In this document: positions 24,801 to 34,444 of the stretch, piece after piece
Position numbering within the stretch: position 1 is the first letter of the stretch
Layout: each line of letters starts with the position of its first letter
Assembly: GCA_026929865.2 (NCBI GenBank)
Contig: CM049400.1
Location: 20,726,501 to 20,790,500 of the forward strand
Length of the DNA stretch: 64,000 bases
Direction: 5' to 3'
From: Hyperoplus lanceolatus
Taxonomy: Eukaryota; Chordata; Actinopteri; Uranoscopiformes; Ammodytidae
The notes under the pieces: model-generated
The model's database searches: none
The model's input: the letters and a program-made list of their open reading frames with translations, nothing else
Told to the model about the DNA's origin: nothing
Position numbers and translations under genes: made by a program

Positions 24801-26221
24801 TGAGTGTAAAAAAAAGGAATAAACAAATTGGTGATGGCTGTGCAGAGTGCTGCGTGTGCCTGATGAGAATGGAGAGGGTCTTGTTGAAGGTCCAGCTGCT
24901 TGATGAGAACCTGGCAGTGTTATTGTAGCTCGGAGTAAGGTGATTGACATCTTTGCTGGACCTCGGCAGAGCAGTCGGATCAACGTGTGCTGCAGCCTCT
25001 CTGAAAGAGAAGGAAAAAGCCATGTCATCTACACAAGGAACTCTGGGGGTAAATTGTACCTTCCCTTTTCACCCTATATTACAACTTTTTATTATCCGAA
25101 CAAGAATAGAATAGAGGGTGTCATGTGCTGTACATATTGTAAAGCCCTCTGCATTAATGTTTTGATTTGTATGACTCCGTGCCGGCAATAGCCGAAGGCC
25201 AGAGGCACTATGTTTTTGAGTTGTCTGTGTGTCAAATTTGGTACAAACTCACATTCCGACTCAAAGATGAAGTGATTACATTTTGGAGATCAAAGGTCAA
25301 GGTCACTGTGACCTCAAATGTTTTGAGCACAATATTTTAAGAATGCATTGAGAGATTTATGTCAAATTCAGCACAAACCTACAATTGGACTCATAACATT
25401 TTGGAGTTCAAAGGTTATTGTGATCTTACATATTGTGAGGTTGCAGTGACCAAGTAACATATTGTAGCTTCTTAGGAGCTTTATTGCCTACCACCACTGT
25501 ACTTTCACCGTTAGGCAATTGTATGCCTAACAGGCCATATAACTGCAAGGCGGTAGTTCTAGTTAATTAAATAAACAGGAGTGGTATGATGCTTCTTCAT
25601 TATTCTCCAAAAACAAGTACGTGTCTGCGCACTGCATTCATTTCATATCTAGTATAAAGCAGAATGAGAATATCAGATCCGCCTCAACAAGAACAAATAC
25701 TAACTAGAATAATGAATCCATCAGTATTAGTGTTTTTACTATAGAATATATCAAAAGTTTGGAGGATGTTTCTGCAAAATTAGTACTTTTAAACAACAAT
25801 ACTTTAAAATGACATTCATGCAGGACTTTTACTCATAATGGAGTGTTTGTCCTGAACGAAATATCTGAAATTTTCCGCCACAACTGTGGATTTAAGCAAA
25901 ATTTGCTCTTCTCGGCTCAGCATGGACAAGGCTTAAAGTAATTTAGATGCATTAAAGTGAAGTTATTTGAAATACGTTGAATTTATCCTTATTCTCATGG
26001 CAGATGTGTTTGCGTTGTCACATGGATACTGCCACGTTGATGAGTATTTATAGCAGGTTGCTGTAAAACGTAATGAGACGCTCACTGCCAATGACTCACT
26101 GTTATAGAGACTGCAAGAGAATGAAATTACCAACGCTGACAGAAAATTATAAAGAAGCACCAGTGAGTTCCCCACTGGAGGTCTAGCAACCATATGTACA
26201 GTATGTGTGTGTGTGTGTGTG

Positions 26222-26277
<56 letters not shown>

Positions 26278-27771
26278 ATTGGATTTCAGACCTGTGCGGT
26301 TTAGGGATAAGCCGGTTCAAGTTCATCGGCTTTGAATGTCCAGTATTTCTGAAGAAGACAAAAAGAACAAAATAATTCAGATTGAATTATGAATCACATG
26401 CTGCAGACTGAATAAAAGCGCGGATGTTACAACAAGTGTTGCCAATTTATTGAACACTAGGTGCACTGTGTACTACTGCCTTCTTTTTGGGAAAGAACAA
26501 ATTGGTACTTTTTCCACTGAGGGCCCATCTGCTGATGTAATGAGAAGAAATGTGTGCGCCTGGAGCCCCATTACACTGAGAAGAGGTTTTCTTTTTCATG
26601 GTGGGTGTGCTGAATACACCAGTCCGAGAAGCAGTTACAGTAAGCCCGCTGTATGTGCACTCCGATTCTTAAGCATCGGTCTCTTTTGCAAGAACCTGAC
26701 CTTGATCACATGATGAAATTAGACGAGCTAATGCTGGCAGCAGCTGAGTGAACGAAGGAGAGTGAAACTGGAGCAGAGGAGTATAGTGCTGCCATGAGGG
26801 ACAGGTGTGCTGCAGGCGCTCCTTTTACTTACACCCCTACTGGCTTTGAATGCATCGTTCTAATTGTCTTAAAGCGGCATCCGTGCAGAAGGAGGATTTG
26901 TTCTGGTTATTTTACTCCCATGGCGGAATCACAAACCAATATGACTTAATTTCCACTTGTGACACAGACGGTTAATTGTGTTCAAAAGTAGATGTTCTTG
27001 CCGAAAATGGGAGAACGTGTGAATCCACAACAAGTCATCTTTGCTATTCATCCTCTTTGTGGCAGTAGTGATCTTGTACATAATGGGTGATGGCTATGAG
27101 AGCAAGAGGAGAATGTTGCACTGTGTGGAGTATTGGCTTTTCCCATGAGGGGCCGTCAGAAGTCTTTTGAAGCTACATTGAAGCTGCCCTACTCAACATT
27201 TCAAAGTCTGAAATTGATAAAAAGGAAAGGTTAACAATTTGCTGCCCCTACCCTCCCCACCCATCTATCTCTCACACACACCACTCTCTCTTATGGTGTG
27301 AATGTAACCAATCCCGCATGCAGGCTGCTGCAAGACAAATAGCCCAGTCCTTGGAGACCCTGGCAGGCTGCTGTCGGAACAGCTGCGACTTCTGCACCCA
27401 AGTGTTACAAATGTGGAGAGAGAAAGAAAGAAAGAAAAAAAGCACACACCCCACATTAAACTCCAAAACTTCAATACAATCTATTCCCCCCATACTAATT
27501 TTGCTACACTTGTTTCCCCAACACTTAACAAATGTAATCTCAATCTTGCGGGCAAAAGCCTGAAGGCGAATACAGCTGCTGGACAATAAAACAATGGACT
27601 ATAGGCTACCTCACAGACAGACATAGGCTAGTAATGCATGGGTGGGATGGACTATACGGTGTGGGCTACTTACGCAGATTCTTCTTCCACTTCTGCAATA
27701 TCGTCTATGATCAACACAACAGCCACCAACGTTACAAAGGCGAACAGCAGCGTGCGGAATACGAGCGGCAT
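18914..27771 (-). CDS. st8sia2: Alpha-2,8-sialyltransferase 8B (polysialyltransferase STX), complete gene, 6 coding exons
   Basis: Exons 27771-27674, 26348-26292, 25000-24860, 24746-24489, 22299-22006 and 19205-18914 join in phase to 379 aa (human protein 375). The enzyme adds alpha-2,8-linked polysialic acid to glycans of NCAM and a few other proteins in the Golgi, using CMP-sialic acid. The order is a short cytosolic N-terminus, a type II signal anchor (about 7-22), a variable stem (23-98), then the catalytic domain. Sialylmotif L is around [16 protein letters not shown] (159-174), motif S around 294-320, and motif VS carries the catalytic His332 in KYHYYD. C159, C173, C309 and C373 keep the 14- and 64-residue spacings of the polysialyltransferase disulfides. 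The basic stretch before motif S fits the polysialyltransferase domain. The KGTLKAGDI segment and the N-terminus favour ST8SIA2 over ST8SIA4. All junctions are phase 2; intron 3 has a GC donor. Confidence 0.97.
19490..19516. repeat. (GTT)n microsatellite
   Basis: Nine TTG/GTT units in st8sia2 intron 5. It produces spurious Leu or Gln runs in open frames. Confidence 0.95.
21290..21526 (-). mobile_element. MITE copy (same family as 42731-43035)
   Basis: The segment ending CAGACTCCACCTTTAA at 21526 is the reverse complement of the start of the repeat at 42731. Shared blocks are the AGAATCGCAGACTCCACC end, the TTTTGACAAAAAG block and GGGCCC plus TTTGTTTAC. The far boundary is uncertain. It lies in st8sia2 intron 5. 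Confidence 0.6.
21770..21848. repeat. (GA)n microsatellite
   Basis: About 79 bp of slightly interrupted GA repeats in st8sia2 intron 5. They read as Arg-Glu or Ser-Leu in open frames, none of them a gene. Confidence 0.95.
22006..22299 (-). CDS. st8sia2: st8sia2 coding exon 5
   Basis: Encodes residues 186-282, [14 protein letters not shown] to SLRLLHAVR, including [12 protein letters not shown] and [19 protein letters not shown], all close to the human enzyme. The C-terminal basic part begins the polysialyltransferase domain. The donor is AGAGG|GTAAGA. Confidence 0.97.
23420..24039. mobile_element. TTAA-flanked MITE, 612 bp
   Basis: AGAGGACCTAT at 23424 is inverted as ATAGGTCCTCT ending 24035, with TTAA at both flanks (23420-23423 and 24036-24039), the target duplication of piggyBac-type elements. 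It occupies st8sia2 intron 4. Inside are a 30-bp direct repeat (GTGCTTCGGCCATCTCCGCT at 23583 and 23613) and a CpG-rich part with TGACGTCA at 23793. No transposase is present. Confidence 0.75.
23793..23800. promoter_or_regulatory. Full CRE palindrome TGACGTCA inside the TTAA MITE
   Basis: The eight bases match the consensus CREB/ATF site exactly. A second GACGTCAC lies at 23814-23821 and a GACGTGAC follows at about 23851. Function is not shown by sequence alone. Confidence 0.4.
24489..24746 (-). CDS. st8sia2: st8sia2 coding exon 4 (sialylmotif L)
   Basis: Encodes residues 100-184, [12 protein letters not shown] through SHDFVI. It contains the polybasic region and sialylmotif L with Cys159 and Cys173. 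The acceptor is TTTCGACAG| and the donor ATCAG|GTATTA. Confidence 0.97.
24860..25000 (-). CDS. st8sia2: st8sia2 coding exon 3 (stem)
   Basis: The acceptor is TTCTCTTTCAG|. It encodes 46 residues of stem from EAAAHVDP to [11 protein letters not shown], with sequons at N-N-T and N-K-T. The only in-phase 3' end is ATCAG|GCACAC, a GC donor; no GT lies close enough to give a junction to Arg99-Lys100 of exon 4. Confidence 0.92.
25180..25565. repeat. Interspersed repeat with nuclear-receptor-like motifs
   Basis: The segment begins CCGGCAATAGCCGAAGGCCA and ends near CAAGGCGGTAGTTCTAG, and has no coding potential. Its repeated phrases (TTTTGGAGATCAAAGGTCA, ACATTTTGGAGTTCAAAGGT) mark it as a degenerate internally repetitive element of a kind often seen in fish genomes. 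Boundaries are approximate. It lies in st8sia2 intron 2. Confidence 0.5.
25300..25314. promoter_or_regulatory. Perfect palindromic estrogen-response-element-like motif
   Basis: AGGTCACTGTGACCT is the consensus AGGTCAnnnTGACCT. It is preceded by CAAAGGTCAAGGTCA, which also offers TCAAGGTCA (ERR/SF-1 type) and a direct-repeat half-site. The sequence match is exact; binding in this locus is untested. Confidence 0.5.
26204..26274. repeat. (GT)n microsatellite beside st8sia2 exon 2
   Basis: 71 bp of GT on plus, hence CA in the st8sia2 transcript, starting about 18 nt after the exon 2 donor. One GC interruption is present at 26228. Confidence 0.95.
26292..26348 (-). CDS. st8sia2: st8sia2 coding exon 2 (57 nt, stem)
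   Basis: The acceptor follows a pyrimidine tract ending CTTCTTCAG. The exon encodes [18 protein letters not shown] and begins and ends at phase 2, so it can be skipped without a frameshift. The donor CAG|GTCTGA is weak and is followed from about intron position +18 by a 71-bp CA repeat. It is short and poorly conserved in sequence, but phase, splice sites and position agree with human exon 2. Confidence 0.85.
27674..27771 (-). CDS. st8sia2: st8sia2 coding exon 1
   Basis: Encodes residues 1-32 plus two bases: [13 protein letters not shown] anchor and the acidic IAEVEEESA stem start, parallel to human ISEIEEE. The ATG at 27771 has A at -3 (ACCATG). The donor is GC|GTAAGT at 27673. Confidence 0.93.
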
Positions 27772-28150
27772 GGTTGAAGGGGAGGGGGAGGCTTGAGCCG
27801 GGGCTGCACCCGTCTCACATTCACCTTCTTCGGTTTCCCATTTACTACACACCAGCGCCAATCCACTCGGCCATCTCTCCCAATGTTCTTATCGCAGCGG
27901 TCGGACCACACGAGCCGTGTTCCTCTCTGCCTTTCTCTCCGTACCTACTAGGCTATTACCACCACCTCCTCAGACTGTGCGTGTGTGCCTCGCGCCTTGT
28001 TTCCCCGACGGAGCGACGTCGCTGCCCGTCTCCACCGCCGGCACCTCTATTCCCCAGTCAAACTTTGAAAGCGTGCACCCACCAAGCAGCAGCAAAGATG
28101 TGGACCACATGCAATCTTAAAGGCGCAGGGACCAGATCTCCATCCCGACA
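27772..28150 (-). promoter_or_regulatory. st8sia2 5' UTR and promoter region
   Basis: This GC- and CpG-richer block directly upstream of the st8sia2 ATG contrasts with AT-rich surroundings, as expected of a TATA-less vertebrate promoter. No TATA box or unique start can be fixed from sequence. Open frames across it on both strands show no family similarity. Confidence 0.5.
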
Positions 28151-28522
28151 CTTTCTCCAGGTGTTGTTAGGAGGAGAAGGAGGAGGGGTGTGAAGTGGGG
28201 GTATAGAGACAGACCGGACAGGTGTATGTGAGGCAGGTGGACAGAGTGTGCACATTTAATCCGAATCAGTATCAGAAAAGCCTTCATTGTCATAGCATAG
28301 GAAAACAACGAAATTAATTTAGACTCTCAGGTGATGAATTCCAACATGAAAACATTCAGTGGGCTAAAAAGGCAATAAATAGCCTACTGTAGGCTAATTC
28401 AGATGATAAATATAACAAAGTGTTTTATGGATGGCAGGAGTTTAAATTAGGCTATTTGCATTTCAGTTCATTTAGGGTGCTGATGGTTGTGGGATACAGT
28501 CTAATAACGCACACGTGTGTCC

Positions 28523-28523
<1 letters not shown>

Positions 28524-28565
<42 letters not shown>
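28524..28565. repeat. (GT)n microsatellite
   Basis: About 42 bp of GT repeats upstream of st8sia2. Confidence 0.9.
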
Positions 28566-28567
<2 letters not shown>

Positions 28568-28847
28568 GTGTGTTTTAGTAGCATTTACTTTCAAAATAGA
28601 GGTCAAAGCGACAGTGAAGCTCACAGTGAGCCCCCAGTGGATCAGACGCCTGGAGCTAATGGGGACATCTTTTTATAGCAGTACATTGGTGTAAGTGCAG
28701 TTGTATCACAACATTTCAGAGAGAAATAATACGTTTTGTACTCCTAATACATGCTTCTTACAGCTGAAGATTTTTACTTAAAAACACATGATAAGTTAAT
28801 GTGTTGATCAGGATTAAACCAAATATGTGTTTGTTGCTTCTTGTAAT

Positions 28848-28848
<1 letters not shown>

Positions 28849-28938
<90 letters not shown>
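28849..28938. repeat. (CA)n microsatellite, 90 bp
   Basis: An uninterrupted CA run of about 45 units in the st8sia2-slco3a1 interval. Confidence 0.97.
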
Positions 28939-28944
<6 letters not shown>

Positions 28945-31650
28945 AAAGCTGATGATGTTTACGATGCCTGCGAGTTGTGTGTAGTTTCACCAAGCATGGT
29001 CATTTTCATAGCCGTTTCAAGACCGGGAAAGGAACAATGATGCAAGATTTCACAAAAGAGGAACATTTAGAAGAAATTCAAAAGTTTTTCCTGCCCCATG
29101 AACCATCTCACGAGTCACGACCCCCGCAGATTCATCTCGTGACCCTCTGGAAGTTCCCCCGACCCCTGGGTCAGGAACCTCTGGACTTAACTACCAAAGT
29201 GTATCTCAAGTTAAAACCAGCTCCACGTTGATCAGAGGCAGCAATATATATAAAGTATACATGTCATGAAGCCCACAATAATATAATTGTCACAGGGTTC
29301 ATTTGTTCACATTTGCTGCCTACAATACCTCAAGTACATTTTGCTAATACTTTTGTACTTTTACTCTACTTTTAGATTTCAAATGCAGGACTTTTACTTT
29401 GAAATGGATTATTTTAACATTGTTGTTTGTGGTATCTTTTATTTTCTTGTGGTATATAAGTTCCTTATCTAAATACCCCTGCAGCTACGAACAGCCTGAA
29501 TCATGCCGCAGGGAGTCTAGTAGGAGAGGATTTAGGTTTTGGGGGCAGGTATGGCTCCAAAACACTCAACCAATGTGAACTGCCGAGGTCTTTCTCACTG
29601 CCTACTATTTACTTTGACTTCTCTTATTTTTCAGCTTGGCATGAAATATTCCCACCAAGTAATACACAATGGACACTGTTGTTATTTAAAAAAACGAATG
29701 TGTTTGAAGCTCAGATTTCTCACTTCTTTTTGCGTTGCCTAGGGAATTTCAATTTCTATTCTTGTGGGAGACCACAAGACTGCTGATGATTGGGGAAAAA
29801 AGGAATGCATCAGACCATATGGTTTGTATTGCTGTTGCCTGCGTAAGGCTGTGCTGTGTATAGGTCTTTTTTCTTTGATTTTACTTCATGTTTATGCTGA
29901 AAAAGCTAGGTGGGCATGTTTGCTCTTTCTTGCAGATTCTCACTCAAATGTTTGCTACACCTCCAGTATATAAACTGTACCCGCTGGAGTAGCAGCAAAG
30001 ACCAAATGGAGCATTGAGTCATTCACATGTTAACATTTTAATTATCTATAAGTTACAAATGTTTGCGCACAGAGGTCATTTTAATTATAAGAGCTCCATT
30101 AACTGCACTGAAAGCTATCACTGTAATTAACTATTGTGCGAGAACACTATAGTCCGATTTTGGTTCTTACTGTGTCAGTATACTTAACTTTATAAATAAC
30201 TAAAGTAAAACAAAATAAAGAATAAACAAACAAATGCATATACTGTAAAGTGTTCTGGGACTGCAGAGTACGTAAGATATTTGTTCGTCATCATCATCCT
30301 TCTCCCCTTCCAATCATGATCCACACATGGGCCCATCGGTGCTTGCCAGACTTGTAGTCTCCCTAAAATAAACAGTTCAATACGTGCATCTGCAGCTGTA
30401 CTGCATCATGGCTTTTGATGATCTTATTTGCCCACTCTGACCACGATTTAAGCATTAAATGGGCTAAGGCTAATGCAAAGTGAGAGCTCTTGTCTGTATT
30501 CCAATTTCCAAGCATACGTTATCAACCAAATTGTGCTTCACAGACGAGGATAGAGGGCTGATTTGCATGAAGTGAAAAGTGCATCTGCAGCATCATAGAG
30601 AGAGATCATAGATACATTACCATGAGACCCATAATCATATTTGCCTGAATGACAGTACTAAAAATAAAAACATGCATTACTTCAACTGTATTTTATGCAT
30701 GTATATAGGCTACACACAGTCTTATCCTCACACAAGCGCTTTCATCTTCCACAGATCTGTCGGTTGAAAGAAAAATCAGGGTCCTAAGCATTGAAATGGA
30801 AATGTCAGCAAGCTGAACTCAGGTCACTTCACAAGATTACTATTTGCAGAAACATATACAGTGTCTATGCCTCACCGGCATGAGAAAGACATAAGTCAAA
30901 GCTCTCCTCCGAGGATTCATTGCTTTATTGATATGTTCTGCTTGCGTTGCTGTGTAACAGTTCTTGTTGCTGGAGCAGCCATTAGGCTAATTGAGGCCTC
31001 TTAATTGAAAGAGAAAACTCTCGCTCGCAGCAGCTTTTATTATCAAGGTTGGTGGCTTTTTTTTCTGTGTATGGGCACTTCAAAGACTGCACTCTCCCAC
31101 AGACTCCTGGTTACTTTCTGTATGTCTCTGTGACAGGCATTAGGAGTTAGAGGTGTGTGTATCAGAAAATGTTGTTCAGCGAGGCAGATGCTGCTGATGC
31201 TGTTGCGAATGTCAGACATGAGTGCTTTTTTCGTCTGTCGTCTTGCTATTATTAGACTTTACAGCCACCTGAGACACACATATTTTTCAAAGCATGTTAT
31301 GTGTTCTTTCACAGGAGCTTAGAAATTATATGATATCATGAGGGGCTGCTTCAGTACACAAGCCAAACATTAAAGCTTTAGTGCATAACTTCTGTTGCCC
31401 CCATGAGGAGTTCTGAGTTATTACAATAACACATGTTGGAGCATCTACATGAGGTAAGCCTTCAGTGATCGCAAATTGATTTGAAACCATCTTCTTTATG
31501 TACAGGTTTTTTCTTAGCAGTAGAATCAACAATGTGTGATTATTCATTCCCCGTCCAGCAGACTGGTTTTTGTTGCATTTTGTCATGTTTGAAGAGCTGA
31601 CAAGTACCTTCGCCTTGATGAATGCCTAGGCCCCTTTTGGGGAGTGTTTT

Positions 31651-31699
<49 letters not shown>

Positions 31700-32829
31700 A
31701 ACCGAAAAACCATTTTGGCTCAGTCATTATTTTGATTTGTTAAATGTATTTAATGCACACGCTTCCTCTGATCATCCTTCAAATTCACAACAGATAAAAG
31801 GTGCACAGTGTAAAAGCATCATGCCCACACGCACCAAAACAAACTCTCTCGATTCTCTGCTGCTTTGAGAGACTCAGGTCAGCCTCTAAGTGGTAGCAAA
31901 CAGCTGTGACAGTTTTCTTTTTTTTAAACATGGAGGGGTGACCTTCCGAAATACTTTGGGAGTGTGATTGTTGGCTGCGAAGAAAATGTCATCTTTCATC
32001 TCCTGCTGTATCTTTAAATTGAACAAAAATCGCTTAAATGACCTAAATGTTACAGTCAAAAACCCTCAGAACATGTCAATGCAGCGGTTGATGTGTTGTT
32101 AACATGGTCTCGAGAGAATTTCAAGAACACTGAACAGATGCTCCAACAATGATGATTGATTAGCCACAATAAGTCACAATGTTTTATGATTATGTTCCAA
32201 TCAGGTGACGTCGAGGCTGAAAATAAAAGAGGACTTTGTTTTCAATCCACTCTTTCTTTGGTCAGAAAGAGTCATCAATCTTAAACATTTGACACATTTT
32301 GCTTTTGTGCTGCAGCTTTGTATATTTCCTGTTGGTATATACAGGGTGAAAATGTTCCCTTATCAATATGCTGATGTTGCCCTGTCATTTGGTGGAGTAT
32401 GAATGGTCCAAAACACTTTGGTGACAGGTGACGGTGTCAAGAATTAAAGACATAAATAGATTGTCATTGAGTTCAATTTCAATAATTTTGTTTAACATTA
32501 TGTCTTTGAGTGACCTCCAAAAAAGCACTATATAAATCCTATCAATTATTATTATTATTACAGCTTCTCAAATTCTCAAACAGCTGTGTTTTGAATGGTG
32601 ACCAAATGCTAGAACTCCAAGCTTTTAAATCTGCTGTGCGGATCAGAACAGGAGAGCTCTTTGTGCCTGTGTGTTCCATTAATTTCTCGGCTCAATACTT
32701 CACATCCTCATGAGCTGGCTCTGAGTGCAACACTGAGAATATATAATGAGCAACAGATAGATGCTGACAGACGAAAACGTAAAGCTTATTGCTTTAAGGC
32801 GCTTCCACACCTTAGAAGGTTAAAGAGTA
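28939..32829. other. Intergenic st8sia2-slco3a1, left part
   Basis: No gene is recognised. About 29080-29200 resembles a worn interspersed repeat containing CGACCCC and GGTCAGGAACC phrases. A 46-bp CA repeat lies at 31653-31698. The rest is AT-rich with short open frames only. Confidence 0.55.
31653..31698. repeat. (CA)n microsatellite
   Basis: About 23 CA units. Confidence 0.95.
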
Positions 32830-34444
32830 TACAGTGTCGTGCGAAAGTTTGTGAACCCCTTGAGCCTTTTGGAATTTTATTTATGTTAACCATTATTAAT
32901 TAATTTTTTTCAATACCAGTATTTTTTATATGAAATAACAGATGTTTGTTTATCAATTCAACATTTTTCTTTTCCAGAAATCAATTGTTAAAATAGATAA
33001 AACAAATTATTTGACAAATGTTGTATGTGCAAACGTTTGTGAACCCTAAGCTGCATTGCTTAAATCGAGCAAGGTAAACACAATCAGGTGGGCCAAATTG
33101 ATTGATGAAATAGACCAATGTAATGAGAGATCTTTATGGAAGAAATTTGGCGCCACTAGATAAAACACGGATAAAACCAGGTCAGTTTAGGCCCACCAAA
33201 CTGAACCCATACAGGTCAGACATGCTAAAAGGGTAAAAAATCTCAGAAGATCTCAGGAATAGAGTTGTGATGCTGCACATTTGTCTGGGGACAGCTATAA
33301 ATTAATTCAAAAAAAGTTTGAGCTCCATCGGTCCACCGTGAGGCAAATCATCTACAAATGGAGAGCTTTAAGAGTGAATGAACATCTGCCTAGAAGTGGA
33401 CTTCCTTCAAAAATATCTTCAAGCGCCACAAGAAAAGGGATTTTTTTAGTTAAAAGCCAACCTACACATTACATCTAGTGATTTGCAGACCTCTCTTGCA
33501 ACATCTGGGACAGATGTGCATGGTTCCACAATAAGAAGAAAACTCAGTCAACATGGCTTTCAAGGGAGGGTTGCTAAAGAAGCCTCTGCTCTCAAAAAAG
33601 AACAAAACTGCTTGTCACAGCTTTGCCAGAGAGCACCTGGAGATACCTGAAGTCTTTTTCTGTGGACAGATAAGTCCAAAATTGATCTGTTTGGTCATAA
33701 CCAAAACCGCCATGTTTGGGCAAAAACGCAACTCTGCCTACCACCAACAGAACCTTCTCCCAAGTGAAGAATGGTGATGGCAAATGGTCTGCAAATCTCC
33801 AGATGTAATGTTTGGGTTGGCTTTTACATGAAAAATCCCTTTTCTTGTGGTGCTTGAAGATATTTTTGAAGGAAGTCCACTTCTAGGCAGATGTTAAGTC
33901 ACTCTTAAAGCTCTCCATTTGTAGATGATTTGCCTCACGGTGGGCCGATGGAGCTCAAACTTTTTTATACGAATGTATAGCTGTCCCCAGACAAATGTGC
34001 AACATCAAAACTCTATTCCTGAGATCCTCTGAGATTGTTTCCCCTTTGAGCATGTCTGACCTGTATGGGTTCAGTTTGGTGAGCCTAAACTGACCTGGTT
34101 TTATCTTTGTTTTATCTAGTGGCGCCCAATTTCTTCCCTAAAGATCTCTCACTACATTGGTCTATTTCGTCAATCAGTTTGGCCCACCTGATTGTGTTTA
34201 CCTTGCTCGATTTAAGCAATGCAGCTTAGGGTTCACAAACTTTTGCACATACAACATTTGTCAAATAATGTGTTTTATCTATTTTAACAATTGATTTCTG
34301 GAAAAGAAAAATGCTGAATTGATAAACAAACATCTGTTATTTCATATAAAAAATACTGGTATTGAAAAAAATTGTTAATAATGGTTAAAATAAATAAAAT
34401 TCCAAAAGGCTCAAGGGGTTCACAAACTTTCACACAACACTGTA
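32830..34444 (+). mobile_element. Tc1-like element with about 615-bp mirrored arms (fold-back form)
   Basis: The ends CAGTGTYGTGYGAAAGTTTG are inverted and flanked by TA (32830-32831, 34443-34444); the total of 1611 bp is a normal Tc1 length. The left arm (32832-33447) carries the start of a Tc1 transposase, a paired-like helix-turn-helix region (STVRQIIYKWRALR, then LPRSGLPSKI). The centre (33448-33830) carries decayed middle-transposase text including ACHSFAREHLE. Instead of the C-terminal half, the right arm (33831-34442) is the reverse complement of the left arm, transposase start included. The frame has stops and the catalytic end is missing, so the element is inactive by itself. Family assignment is secure; how the mirror arose is inference. 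Confidence 0.85.

Noticed and set aside
27774-28308. Open frames around the st8sia2 promoter
   Set aside because: Overlapping frames on both strands in CpG-rich DNA without similarity; they are composition artefacts.
28758-29040. Cys-Val and Thr-His repeat frames
   Set aside because: They are read from a CA microsatellite.
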